Part shown: positions 53,111 through 64,000 of the stretch, one piece after another
Numbering within the stretch: the stretch's first letter is position 1
Layout: each line of letters opens with the position of its first letter
Source of the DNA: Escarpia spicata
Taxonomy: Eukaryota > Annelida > Polychaeta > Sabellida > Siboglinidae
Assembly (NCBI GenBank): GCA_963995525.1
Contig: OZ023214.1
Location: 10,282,331-10,346,330, forward strand
Reading direction: 5' to 3'
Length of the DNA stretch: 64,000 nt
The notes under the pieces: model-generated
The model's input: the letters and a program-made list of their open reading frames with translations, nothing else
What the model was told of the DNA's origin: nothing
The model's database searches: none
Program-made: the position numbers and the translations under genes

Positions 53111-53212
53111 CAGACTCCGAATGCACTGGCAACGGAAGGAATGTAAAATCTAAACACTGGCATCTGATTTAAAAAAAAATAGTTTAGTCCTTTCGGGTAG
53201 ATGGTCCTGATC

Positions 53213-53412
53213 NNNNNNNNNNNNNNNNNNNNNNNNNNNNNNNNNNNNNNNNNNNNNNNNNNNNNNNNNNNNNNNNNNNNNNNNNNNNNNNNNNNNNNNN
53301 NNNNNNNNNNNNNNNNNNNNNNNNNNNNNNNNNNNNNNNNNNNNNNNNNNNNNNNNNNNNNNNNNNNNNNNNNNNNNNNNNNNNNNNNNNNNNNNNNNNN
53401 NNNNNNNNNNNN
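53213..53412. other. Assembly gap (200 N)
   Basis: Exactly 200 N, a conventional placeholder length, followed directly by a GA repeat that probably caused the break. Confidence 0.98.
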
Positions 53413-53557
<145 letters not shown>

Positions 53558-53651
53558 GAGAGCGAGCGTGTGTGCCGCGGCGTGCTTGCGTGTGTGTGTG
53601 GGAGAGAGAGCGAATGTGTGTGTGTGTATATTAGTGCGTGTGTATTAGTGC

Positions 53652-53682
<31 letters not shown>

Positions 53683-53684
53683 TG

Positions 53685-53796
53685 TGTAACATACCGTAAC
53701 TTGCCTATGGAATGGCAGTGTGATAAATCTATACGTTTATTGACAGCTTGCCTCTAGTCGCGTACATGCGCAGTTAGTGCAAGCCTGAACATTACA
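53685..53796 (-). mobile_element. Candidate 112-bp LTR of a Ty3/Gypsy remnant
   Basis: On the minus strand it starts TGTAATGTTC and ends ATGTTACA (TG...CA with 5-bp inverted termini) and contains an aataaa signal. It is preceded by the polypurine tract gaaagaaagggaga. No second copy was found in the window. Confidence 0.5.
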
Positions 53797-55505
53797 TCTC
53801 CCTTTCTTTCAAAGACAGATTAACTGTATTATTAAAACAAAACGTATGGTCTTTCAATTCACAGATAGTTAATAAATGTGAACGTGTACTTATGCAACTG
53901 TACAATTTACCAAGTAAGTACGTATTTATAAAAGTCCACGTCTGCTTCCATTTTCTTGCCATTATTCACACTTCTAATTAAAGCTCAAATTACTGAAATT
54001 ATTAAACAATCAGTGTATTTGGCATTATGTGCTTTCTCGAAACTAAGATATAAAGTTCAGCTTCTTCTTGCGAACAACTCTTCGTGCGCGAACTACTACT
54101 GAAACACATCTAAAGTTAAATAGACTGTACGGTAGACTATCTGCCGTCTTGAACTAAACAACTACGGGTCACTAAGGGATTATTCTGCCCTGGTGGGACT
54201 GGAACGTCTCAGTCGCGACGTTTGCCCTTCGGTTAACATGGCCGTAGTTCACAAGTCCAGGCGTCTTGGTGCCTTGCTCACACGACCACTACGGGTCACA
54301 ATTCCCGTGTGAGGCGACGGGCGCACTGCGAACGCTAAACGCGGCTTGTGATTCATCAGGGCTCGGACGCACGGTCACCCTCTCTTGTGTTTATTGACAC
54401 ACAGGGCTGTCGGGCCGCTGGTCAGTCGGTGTGTTATGGGCTGTTCTCGCGTTCAGTAATGGGCGCTGTCCGGCGAGGTGACTGCTGCTGCTTGAATGAC
54501 TCCCAGATTAGCATTTGTTGATCGGGCTCGCTCACTGCTTATTTCTGGCCTGCCTCTGGGGCATACTTGTTCCGCTCCGAACGTTGACAGTCGCAGTTGT
54601 GTTCTGTTGCGCCTGTACTTTTTTCCGTTCCATTCAACTACCTACGATCGAGGCGCTTGATGTTGGCTTACAACTTTGGCGTGTAGCCATTTCTTGGAGT
54701 CCGGAAATGGAGCCATCCTCACTGGGTATCCCGGGCGACTTTCCGGTCGTGATAGTAACGCTGGTTCTCTTTGTTCCGGTCCAGGCTGCGTCTTATTTTT
54801 GTCACGTCGTATGCAGTTGGCTTTAGAAGCTCTCTGGCGATCGGCAATTTGTTTCTAGGCCTGCGACTCATACATAGCTGGGCTGGTGACATATTACAAC
54901 CTTCCAGCGGCGTAGTGCGGTAATCTAGCAAGGCCAAGAGGTCTTTGGGATCGGAACAGATCCTCAAATTTCCATTCCGGATCACCGTGACCATGGAACG
55001 AACTCAGTCAGTGGGCCCTGTCACTTTAGTCATGTTTCCAGTTTCCATTTCTTTCAGTTTCATACGTATCTTTTGGTTGACATCTTGGGCCGTGTACCAC
55101 TGGCGGTACAGTAGGGTCGATCTTGAGGGAATACGCGTCCCTGGGAGCGTACCTGTAGTTTGCTTCAGCTCGGGGTACTTGTCAAGCTCGTTGGCGACAG
55201 TGTGTGTTCTCTCGATCAAGCCTAGCTGCATGCTAGCATGCCCTGATAACAATGGTTTATGGACTACATGAACGATATGTAGTACTGCACCTCAACGCAT
55301 TTGTTTTTATACCGAGTTGGGAGTGTGACGTAGCCTTCTACCTTAACTGAGTGTACGATTTGAACTTGCGAGGGGTCTTTGTGATTGGGTGATTGCAGTG
55401 CATATATATATATGTATACGTTGTACGGCATCAGAGATTTTGTAGCGCCAGTGTCTATATCTGCATTTTGATGTGTGTTCCGTTTGCATCTATTTCCCAC
55501 CGGTC
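53797..55505 (-). mobile_element. Ty3/Gypsy retrotransposon remnant with internal deletion
   Basis: On the minus strand, in order: protease-like ADIDTGATKSLMP (about 55460-55420), then ELDKYPELKQTTGTLPGTRI, then GNLRICSDPKDL of the RT. The RT runs directly into integrase-type LALLDYRTTPLEGCNMSPAQ and RRPRNKLP. Most of RT, RNase H and the integrase core are therefore missing. No gag is recognisable. Confidence 0.8.
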
Positions 55506-55540
55506 GCTTGTGCGGTCTGCATCAGTGATGATATATTGAT

Positions 55541-55722
55541 CACATGTGCGTCGTGTGTTCGTGTGTGTGCGTGGTGTGTGTGTTCGTGTTCGCGTGCGTG
55601 CGTGTGGTGGTGTGTGTGTGTACGTGCGTGCATGCGTGCATGCGTGCGTGTGGTGTGTGTGTGGTGTGTGCGTGTGTGCGCGTGTGCGTGTGTGCGCGTG
55701 CGCGTGTGCGTGTGTGTTATGT
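55541..55722 (+). repeat. GT/GC-rich microsatellite
   Basis: Long mixed tgtg/cgtg run. Confidence 0.95.
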
Positions 55723-55739
55723 GGGCGGGTTATACGTAT

Positions 55740-55835
55740 GTGGAAAATTTTTGAACTCTCGATATGCCAAAGGTTCCTTATATCCGTATGCCGTCTGGAG
55801 CATGTGGCGCTAGACGGCAATCTTATTAAACATAC
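55740..55835 (+). mobile_element. LINE-type 3' tail with hairpin
   Basis: gatatgccaaaggttcctta, then tgccgtctggagcatgtggc and a complementary agacggca form a hairpin like that at 45.5 kb. Confidence 0.5.
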
Positions 55836-55961
55836 TTATTCTGGGGTACGCGAGGGGTTGATTAGCAAAAAAATACTGTTAATGTAATAATTATATATAT
55901 ATATGGAGATTGCCATAACTGCTACAGTGTGATGTTTAAGCAACAATTATAATAATAATAT

Positions 55962-55989
55962 AACAACAACAACAACAACAACAACAACG
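55962..55989 (+). repeat. AAC microsatellite
   Basis: About nine aac units. Confidence 0.95.
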
Positions 55990-56309
55990 TAATTAAGCGT
56001 GTAGCTGAGGCCAACGTACTCTCGCAATGAGATGTGACCCCAGCAGACTACACGCGAGTAGTAAGTATGACCTCCGTGTACTGATCTGCACTGAAAAGGC
56101 GTACCCGAGCTCCGCGGTGCACTGCGTAGGCCTGTATCAGCCGTATTTGTATTTGTCACATGTCGATGTTTGTCACTGCAAGGTCGTGACGTCTATGGTG
56201 TGATATGTCGCTGCAGAAAATGCAGACCAAAGTCTACGATCTCACATTTAGCACTTACTTTTCTTTATTTAATTAAACCCACTGGCGTCGGAACGTGGTG
56301 AATATTGGG

Positions 56310-56480
56310 GGCTGAGGCTCTCCAAAAACCTCAATTTGCACCCCCGCTTGGGGCTCACTAAAAATAAATATGTGTGTGTGTGCGTGTGCGTGTGCGTGTG
56401 CGTGTGCGTGTACCTTCAAGTCAGGCTCTCCAAAAACCTCGATTTACGCACACCCCCGCGGCTCGCCGAAAAAGACCCGC
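56310..56480 (+). repeat. Two diverged ~50-bp copies flanking a GT/CG run
   Basis: ggctctccaaaaacctcaat and ggctctccaaaaacctcgat each precede cacccccgc and a ggctc.c..aaaaa block; between them is a tgtgtgcg run. Confidence 0.75.
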
Positions 56481-56499
56481 CGTCAAGCTCTCAATGTAA

Positions 56500-57940
56500 A
56501 CGCCCGCAATTGTAAAGGGCCGGAGTCGATCTTTAGTGACTACCTTTTTGAAAAGTAGTAAGAATAATGTGCATGCGTTTCCATCAATCCAGTACATATT
56601 CACTGGTATTTGCTCAGGTATTTACTTGCGTGTGGTTTATTAGTATCACATCTCAAAAATATTAAAAAATATTCACGTAAAATATATTGTTGTTGTTATT
56701 ATTATTATTAATTATGTCAATTACACAGGTAGACATGCAGATAAAAAAACATGAACATGGATATTTATTACGGAAACATATGGAACATTACGCAACGATG
56801 ACTCAAGGTACCGACATTGTCACTAAAATTGCTATGATCGACTAATTAGTTCATTATTCTTTACATTTGCCCTTTTTGGGATTACCAATTAATAAACTTA
56901 ATTCAAAATAATGAATAACAAACAATAAATTGATTACATAATTAGTCACTGTACTGATCCTGGGGAATGTTTCTTGGTCCGGTCATGACGGATTTAAATT
57001 ATGCAGTATTCTCCTCAGAATATCAGCCTGGCTGGCATGCCTTGTGATGCAAAAAATGAATAACTTATTTGCCGTTGCCAACGATGTCGATAATGGTAAG
57101 TTGATAATATATGTTTCGGTGTGCCTCGTGGTGTGCAGCTGAAGGCTGAAGGATTTTTTAGGGTGGGAGTGGGGGGTGGGGGTGATGTTTAAATTGTTTC
57201 GCCGCTGCGCACTCGTAAATTCAGCTTCTTCTGTCCATCTCTCGCTGTCTCGGCGCCACTGATTCAGTGACGCGGGAACGAAATTCATATTTGGGGGGGG
57301 GGGGGCAACACGAGCTTCAGCACCACTGACATTTTTTTGCCGCCGCACCGCCACATATCTCTTGACATCTTCGTTCACCTTGTTGCTGTCTCGCTTGGTA
57401 CGACTGTGACATCGGAAGACGGGGGGAGGGGGGGGGGGCAGTGTTGTTCACAAATTTTATTTTTTTACGTCGCGCCCCTGCTGTTAATTTACCTTCTCCA
57501 GCTTCTCTTCTCCGCTAGGGGGTGCTTTGGAAAAAATATTTCGCCACCGCACCGCCTATTACTGGGGGGACAGAAAACAATATGAAATTGCACACACCTT
57601 TCACAGTCGACAACAATTCACATTAATCGTCTCATAAAATTTACATTTCCACCCGCCATGCATTTACGCTCGCCACAAAAACAAACATTCACGCTCACAT
57701 TTAATGGAGGGGCAGAACCATATGTCAGCGTTTGCTAACAGCTATATACACATGGTGGCCTACATCTACCTACCCGGTGTATAGTTTTCACTAATTTAAT
57801 TGGGCTTACATCTAACATTTAAATATGTAATTGTCAGACATCATTACCATAACAACACCATAGAAAGTGCACTGTTCAATTATTTAACTTGCATACTATA
57901 TTATATTTTTACGTAGTTACGTCCAAGCCCCGTTGAATGG
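56500..57940. other. Intergenic region with G-runs
   Basis: No gene recognised. G-runs of 10 or more bases lie near 57291-57304 and 57420-57438, with repeated ccgcaccgcc words nearby (57343, 57547). Possible G-quadruplex-forming or degenerate repeat sequence. Confidence 0.45.
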
Positions 57941-58299
57941 TTCGGAGGTCTACGATTGTTTGATTAAAAGGCGCACGACCGTATATATATGGTTTGTGTG
58001 TGCATTATAAAAATGTTGAGTCTGTATTTCACCCAGGTCCAGGAGTTACACAATTTCGGCATTTTATCCGATCTTCCGGAGAGTATTTAGTCTTTACACA
58101 GTACCGCCATCTGGCGAATGGAACCGTAGAGTTACCACAAGGTTTGATTAAAGTTGCGAATTTCGTTACTCCAATGTGAAGAACATATCTGAAATTTTGC
58201 GAGCTGCACACACATACTTCCTACATGCCACCAACAGTCCCTTGGTTACCAACACTACATACATTTTGGTCGTTCATGGTCGTGCGTGGTCGTGCGCCT

Positions 58300-58382
58300 T
58301 TTAGTCATACCGGTCTACGACGAGTCGTGCCAATGTCGGCTTTCCGTAGCGGCCTCGTTCCCAAACAACGATGGCGGCGGGT
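58300..58382 (+). promoter_or_regulatory. SF3B4: SF3B4 start region with YY1-like element
   Basis: The start codon lies in acgATGGCGGCGG, which matches the YY1 core (ATGGCGGC) often found at start codons of housekeeping genes. The upstream 70 bp is relatively GC-rich and has no clear TATA box. Confidence 0.5.
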
Positions 58383-58404
58383 CCTATCGCTGAAAGAAAC
58401 CAGG
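58371..58404 (+). CDS. SF3B4: SF3B4 exon 1 (coding part)
   Basis: Encodes [11 protein letters not shown]; donor cagg/gtatgt, phase 1. Confidence 0.93.
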
Positions 58405-61400
58405 GTATGTATTTTAACACATTGTTAATTTGACACACATCTCTTAGTCATAAAATGTTGCTGCTATTGTCACGGTATTGCAGCGCCTGCTTTTGTTGTT
58501 CGGATGTGGTGGGTCCGTTCAGAACAATGTGGAAACTGTTCATTAATAGGGGCACGTGTTGCATCAACAACGTTCACTTCTTCAACGTAGCCGGCTTTGC
58601 CTTTGGGGCTGCTTGGCCAAACATAATGTAATCCACAACTATTTGCATTGTTTTTGTGACGACAAACTTGTCTCCCAATAAACCAATAACTGTGTTATAA
58701 ATAAAAGTTAGATTTAATGAAGAAATGAACCTCAGTCTATGTACAAACCGTCATTTCACATCGTGCACCCGTATTATCGTCCTTTCAGGCTTTTGTTATA
58801 ATTTTTTTATTGTGTTTTTTACATTATAAATATAATAAACTCTTCGATTACATTAAACTAATAATTCCTGATCAATTAATTACACTTTCAAGTGCATGTA
58901 TTATTATATTGTTCAATAACTTTACTTACCTGAGATAAATTTAGAAATACTGGATTGATTATATAGGCCCCTAGTTTTACTCTATATTTGTATTTTGATG
59001 TAGTTTTTATTTAAATTTAGGCCTAACAATATTTTATAATTAATAAAATAATATGGGTGATATTTTGCTTTCTGACGTAACCATGAAAAAACAACAACTA
59101 CAGCCACCAAACATCTCGCATATCATATCTTACATACATATTATAGGCCTACACACACTACGTTAGAATAAAAATAGGGGGGTAAACATTATCCTCCAAA
59201 ACAAAATAATTGAAATTCTACTAAATGAATGGTTTTGTATGCACAGATGCCACAATCTATGTTGGTGGCCTGGATGAGAAAGTGTCGGAGGCCATCCTGT
59301 GGGAGTTGTTCCTGCAGGCTGGACCAGTTGGTAAGTCAAATTGAATTGAACAACCTTTATTGTCCATAAAGTGATTCACATAAAATGGAAATTTTCTCCT
59401 GGCCTCACAATGTAAATAAGCAAAGTAGAACAATAAGTCTTGTACATATTTTTATCACACCATTCATACGCAATTGCACATATAATGAGCTGATCTGTGA
59501 CTTGGACATCAGTACATGCTTTTGAGTGATGGAACAAAATATCCCTTGTAGCAGTTTTTGCATTCTGAGTCATCGAACAGATGGCAGAGTTTCAAAAGCA
59601 GAATTGAGTGGATGAATGGGACCCAGGTCCTTAGACAGAAATTAACTTTTGCCAGTCTTGAATTTATCCAAAGTGTGCCTTTGTCAACGGCTGGTGTGGA
59701 AGCAATTCATGTCAGTCACAGCCATTATAGGTCAGTTTAGTTTATTCAATGACAAACCTGCAACATTTGAGCCATTTATTTTATTAATGCTGATCCAATT
59801 AATTTGTTTCAGTACCAGTTGTGCCAATGACAGTCATTAAGGGGCGGTATGGCAACTAGAATGGTGTTTTTGACAAAAATACTCAAAATGCGGTTTTTCC
59901 ATATTCCAATAGCTTTGTGTGTTTACTATCAATACAGATACCTTTTATTACAATTGCATATCTAAATCACTTTTATTCATTGATATGGTGTAGCTCTTTC
60001 GAGCATTCAATGTTGTTATTCAATCTTTGACTGCTATTTACAGAAAATCACATTTTTAGTAACAACTTGCAACACTCCAGAACTAAAAATGTTATGGTAA
60101 TTTGGTTTGGATTTGTTTGTTTTCTTGGATATTCTCCACAATCTGTATACAAACATTTTGGTCTTATGCATTATCTCTGGAGTAATGTACGAAAATTAGT
60201 CGAAAAATGTTATATTTACAATGACAGAGTTTGAAAATTCAAACTGATATATAAATATTTAAACAATTTGAAATGTTTTTATACAGATTGTGGAGACTAT
60301 CACAGAGAACATAAAAATCCAAACCAGATTACCATATCATTTTAGTGCTGGAGTGTGGCAGTTTTTATGAGCTATAAATTCCATCATTTGGTGGCCATTT
60401 TGTTTGTTACCATGGAAATGGGGGGTCAGGCAGAACAAAAAATGTCAATATATTTTTTACTGCCATACCAACCCTTAATGTAGGCCTCTAGCCACCAGTC
60501 TCATCAGTTATAATCGTGGCCAGTCTTGAAGACGGACAGAGGGTCTCTTGCCAAGCTCCTAAGTGGGATCATGGTTAATGAGAACAGCTTTACTTCTCAA
60601 AGCTTTCTGATAGACACATTGATACCAGCAATTTTGCTCACATGGTTGGCAAGACCTTTAGCAGCATTTAACATTTAAATATCTCTGCCTCACAATTTCC
60701 TGTTTTGTAGTGAATGTACATATGCCAAAAGACAGAATCACTCAGGCGCACCAAGGCTATGGCTTTGTCGAGTTTATGGGTGAAGATGATGCAGACTACG
60801 CCATCAAGATTATGAACATGATCAAACTCTATGGCAAGCCCATACGAGTCAACAAGGTTTGTTTCCATTATCTCTATTTAAAGTTGAATCTTATTATTAT
60901 CAGTTATATATAATAATAAATGTAGGGGTTTACGTGATAGTTGACATGACAAAAGTATATTGTCAGTAGTCAATTTAACTAACTGTAGTTATCGCAGATA
61001 GTGAACTGTGCCATAACATAGTGTTCATAAGCAAGCTCACTTTTGCTTATTTTAGTCACTGATCTAGACTCACAGTTGTTGACCACAGCAGCACCATACA
61101 CAGATTCACCATTTTGGGAATCAACCCGCTTCAAGGCAATAGTTGTGACACTATCCCCAATAGTCACCCCTAAATAATTGTATAACAATAATAAGTGTGT
61201 TGTTTTACAATTACCCAAACATAGCATCACAGAAGGAGACATTTAGTAAAGTATACAAAGAAGGAAGTTTTATAGGTGTCACCATCAAGTACTATAATGA
61301 TTCCAACATAAAACCCAAAGGTAAAACGATCTACAAATGTTTTGCAAAAGTTTTCTTGTAGAATTTTCAAAAATACTTGTCTTCCTGTGACCCCCATTCC

Positions 61401-61826
61401 AAAAAATTGAAGTTGCATTATTGCCATATTTTGTAATTTTTATTATGATCATCAACGATTGTTTTGTACATGAAGAACATATTGAGCAGATTTAATATCT
61501 TGGTATAAATTTTCGACAACACATTTTCAGGGTGATCTTCATATTTGTGAAATGATCGACAGTCGAGTTATTTCATCACACTAACCCCCAAATAAAATAA
61601 ATTTAAGTTTTCTCATTAGCAGGCGCATTTAAAAATAGGTCTGGCACGACAAGTGAAAACTGTAAGTCGTAACTATGAAGTCTGTCTTGTTTTCCAGGCT
61701 TCAGCACATCAGAAAAATCTTGATGTTGGCGCAAACATCTTCATTGGTAACCTGGACCCAGAGGTGGACGAAAAGCTACTCTACGACACGTTTAGTGCCT
61801 TTGGGGTCATTCTACAAACACCAAAG
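58371..61826 (+). CDS. SF3B4: Splicing factor 3B subunit 4, first four exons (continues beyond window)
   Basis: SF3B4 (SF3b49) is an SF3b component of the U2 snRNP; it contacts pre-mRNA near the branch point and binds SF3B2. Exons 58371-58404, 59247-59330, 60711-60856 and 61698-61826 join into 131 codons. The start [20 protein letters not shown] is almost identical to other animals. RRM1 has RNP2 IYVGGL (residues ~15-20) and RNP1 GYGFVEF (~54-60). RRM2 begins with RNP2 IFIGNL (~101-106) and is cut off after QTPK, so its RNP1 and the Pro-rich C-terminus lie to the right of the window. The next intron is filled by a 47-bp minisatellite of at least 1.8 kb. Divergent from SLC12A9, about 8 kb away. 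Confidence 0.96.
59247..59330 (+). CDS. SF3B4: SF3B4 exon 2
   Basis: Encodes [20 protein letters not shown], then LFLQAGPV. Acceptor tgcacag, donor gttg/gtaagt. Confidence 0.95.
60098..60340. repeat. Imperfect inverted repeat in SF3B4 intron 2
   Basis: tggtaatttggtttggattt, attctccacaatctgtata on the left mirror tacagattgtggagactatc and aatccaaaccagattaccat on the right. Confidence 0.75.
60483..60560 (+). repeat. Short dispersed repeat, copy 3
   Basis: ccaccagtctcatcagttat and ggccagtcttgaagacgg match the complement of 36876-36965. Confidence 0.5.
60711..60856 (+). CDS. SF3B4: SF3B4 exon 3
   Basis: Encodes [40 protein letters not shown] and YGKPIRVNK. Acceptor gttttgtag, donor aacaag/gtttgt. 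Confidence 0.96.
60857..61697 (+). other. SF3B4 intron 3
   Basis: AT-rich; nothing recognised. Confidence 0.5.
61698..61826 (+). CDS. SF3B4: SF3B4 exon 4
   Basis: Encodes [43 protein letters not shown]. Acceptor tttccag, donor ccaaag/gtaggt. Confidence 0.96.
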
Positions 61827-62204
61827 GTAGGTGCTCATCGGACAGTCAAGAGACACAATATATGTAGATATATCTAAATCTATGTAATGAAGAATCGACA
61901 TGTCATTCACACTGTCACACAATGTCTACTTGACACCATATAATGTGTAATGTTGTTCATGCATTTGTATTAATAACAGTACACAATAAAACACTGGTGC
62001 AGTAAGGAAATAAACCATGCTATACACTTGTTTAGTACTATTAATAATGCATACTTTTAAAATTTAAACATTGTACGTGGATGACAAAATGGCAGTAATG
62101 TAAGTAAACAATTTACACATAAAAGACTACCTGATGCCGAAGTGAAAAGATCGTAACCAGAGTGAAACCGGGAAAGCCCGAAGGTACTTTGAAATGGACC
62201 AATT

Positions 62205-64000
62205 GGCGACTGGGTAGATGGGTTGACTACGTCATGCGTGACGAGTGTCAAGGTGACTGGGTAGATGGGTTGACTACGTCATGCGTGACGAGTGTCAAGG
62301 CGACTGGGTAGATGGGTTGACTACGTCATGCGTGACGAGTGTCAAGGCGACTGGGTAGATGGGTTGACTACGTCATGCGTGACGAGTGTCAAGGCGACTG
62401 GGTAGATGGGTTGACTACGTCATGCGTGACGAGTGTCAAGGCGACTGGGTAGATGGGTTGACTACGTCATGCGTGACGAGTGTCAAGGCGACTGGGTAGA
62501 TGGGTTGACTACGTCATGCGTGACGAGTGTCAAGGCGACTGGGTAGATGGGTTGACTACATCATGCGTGACGAGTGTCAAGGCGACTGGGTAGATGGGTT
62601 GACTACATCATGCGTGACGAGTGTCAAGGCGACTGGGTAGATGGGTTGACTACATCATGCGTGACGAGTGTCAAGGCGACTGGGTAGATGGGTTGACTAC
62701 ATCATGCGTGACGAGTGTCAAGGTGACTGGGTAGATGGGTTGACTACATCATGCGTGACGAGTGTCAATGTGACTGGGTAGATGGGTTGACTACTTCATG
62801 CGTGACGAGTGTCAAGGTGACTGGGTAGATGGGTTGACTACATCATGCGTGACGAGTGTCAAGGTGACTGGGTAGATGGGTTGACTACATCATGCGTGAC
62901 GAGTGTCAAGGCGACTGGGTAGATGGGTTGACTACATCATGCGTGACGAGTGTCAAGGCGACTGGGTAGATGGGTTGACTACATCATGCGTGACGAGTGT
63001 CAAGGTGACTGGGTAGATGGGTTGACTACATCATGCGTGACGAGTGTCAAGGTGACTGGGTAGATGGGTTGACTACATCATGCGTGACGAGTGTCAATGT
63101 GACTGGGTAGATGGGTTGACTACTTCATGTGTGACGAGTGTCAAGGTGACTGGGTAGATGGGTTGACTACATCATGCGTGACGAGTGTCAAGGTGACTGG
63201 GTAGATGGGTTGACTACATCATGCGTGACGAGTGTCAAGGTGACTGGGTAGATGGGTTGACTACATCATGCGTGACGAGTGTCAATGTGACTGGGTAGAT
63301 GGGTTGACTACTTCATGCGTGACGAGTGTCAAGGTGACTGGGTAGATGGGTTGACTACATCATGCGTGACGAGTGTCAAGGTGACTGGGTAGATGGGTTG
63401 ACTACATCATGCGTGACGAGTGTCAAGGTGACTGGGTAGATGGGTTGACTACATCATGCGTGACGAGTGTCAAGGTGACTGGGTAGATGGGTTGACTACA
63501 TCATGCGTGACGAGTGTCAATGTGACTGGGTAGATGGGTTGACTACATCATGCGTGACGAGTGTCAATGTGACTGGGTAGATGGGTTGACTACATCATGC
63601 GTGACGAGTGTCAAGGTGACTGGGTAGATGGGTTGACTACATCATGCGTGACGAGTGTCAAGGTGACTGGGTAGATGGGTTGACTACATCATGCGTGACG
63701 AGTGTCAAGGTGACTGGGTAGATGGGTTGACTACATCATGCGTGACGAGTGTCAAGGTGACTGGGTAGATGGGTTGACTACATCATGCGTGACGAGTGTC
63801 AAGGTGACTGGGTAGATGGGTTGACTACGTCATGCGTGACGAGTGTCAAGGTGACTGGGTAGATGGGTTGACTACGTCATGCGTGACGAGTGTCAAGGTG
63901 ACTGGGTAGATGGGTTGACTACGTCATGCGTGACGAGTGTCAAGGTGACTGGGTAGATGGGTTGACTACGTCATGCGTGACGAGTGTCAAGGTGACTGGG
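62205..64000 (+). repeat. 47-bp minisatellite in SF3B4 intron 4 (at least 38 units)
   Basis: The unit contains gactgggtagatgggttgac, tacgtcatgcgtgacgagtg and tcaaggt. It runs off the right edge. Units at both ends have tacgtca, most in the middle tacatca or tacttca. Confidence 0.97.

Larger units (their letters stand above)
58405..60710 (+). other. SF3B4 introns 1 and 2
   Basis: AT-rich. A short dispersed-repeat copy lies at 60483-60560 (gtggccagtcttgaagacgg). An imperfect inverted pair around tccaaaccagattaccat (near 60320) and its complement (near 60098) spans about 250 bp. No genes. Confidence 0.5.

Noticed and set aside
54515..54858. Plus-strand frames opposite the Gypsy integrase fragment
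   Set aside because: Shadow of the minus-strand integrase-like coding sequence, which has clear motifs.

Overview
The window is genomic DNA from an invertebrate animal. Split genes with GT-AG introns, tRNA-derived SINEs, Penelope-like elements, non-LTR retrotransposon 3' ends, a Harbinger element, a Ty3/Gypsy remnant and very many minisatellites all fit a marine invertebrate such as a mollusc or another lophotrochozoan. The species cannot be fixed from this sequence. The DNA is AT-rich and gene-poor: about 6.7 kb of 64 kb codes for protein, and one 200-base run of N marks an assembly gap.

Three conserved genes are present. (1) NEURL4 (neuralized-like 4), plus strand, 156-27337: 22 exons joined in consistent phase into 1160 residues, covering the second half of one NHR domain, four complete NHR domains and the Cys-rich C-terminus. 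The N-terminal third lies upstream of the window. (2) SLC12A9 (cation-chloride cotransporter family member, CIP1), minus strand, 50169 down to 31908: 12 exons and about 935 residues, apparently complete. It is tail-to-tail with NEURL4. (3) SF3B4 (U2 snRNP splicing factor, SF3b49), plus strand, from 58371: four exons carrying RRM1 and part of RRM2, continuing past the right edge. It is divergent from SLC12A9. The genes share no obvious pathway.

Layout: 1-27.4 kb NEURL4, with large minisatellites in its introns; 27.4-29.3 kb the convergent 3' regions; 29.4-31.97 kb a 70-bp array that overlaps the SLC12A9 stop codon; 31.9-50.2 kb SLC12A9, whose introns hold 42-, 51- and about 30-bp arrays, SINEs, a LINE with a nested Penelope foldback, and a Penelope element; 50.3-57.9 kb an intergenic stretch with a second Penelope element, an inverted duplication, the gap and a Gypsy remnant; 58.3-64 kb SF3B4, ending in a 47-bp array that runs off the window.

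The most striking signal is that at least six independent minisatellites include a gene boundary in their repeat unit. Four carry a splice acceptor plus the first exon bases (45 bp at 1.1 kb, 22 bp at 10.7 kb, about 30 bp at 11.4-13.3 kb, 42 bp at 33.7 kb). One carries a splice donor plus the exon end (53 bp at 16.5 kb). One carries the C-terminal codons and stop of SLC12A9 (70 bp). Two of the acceptor arrays have unit lengths divisible by three and stay open, so their extra acceptors would insert 15- or 14-residue modules in frame. Several introns also begin with sequence that echoes the first codons of the next exon. Together these point to repeated tandem duplication across exon edges as a local mode of gene and intron evolution.
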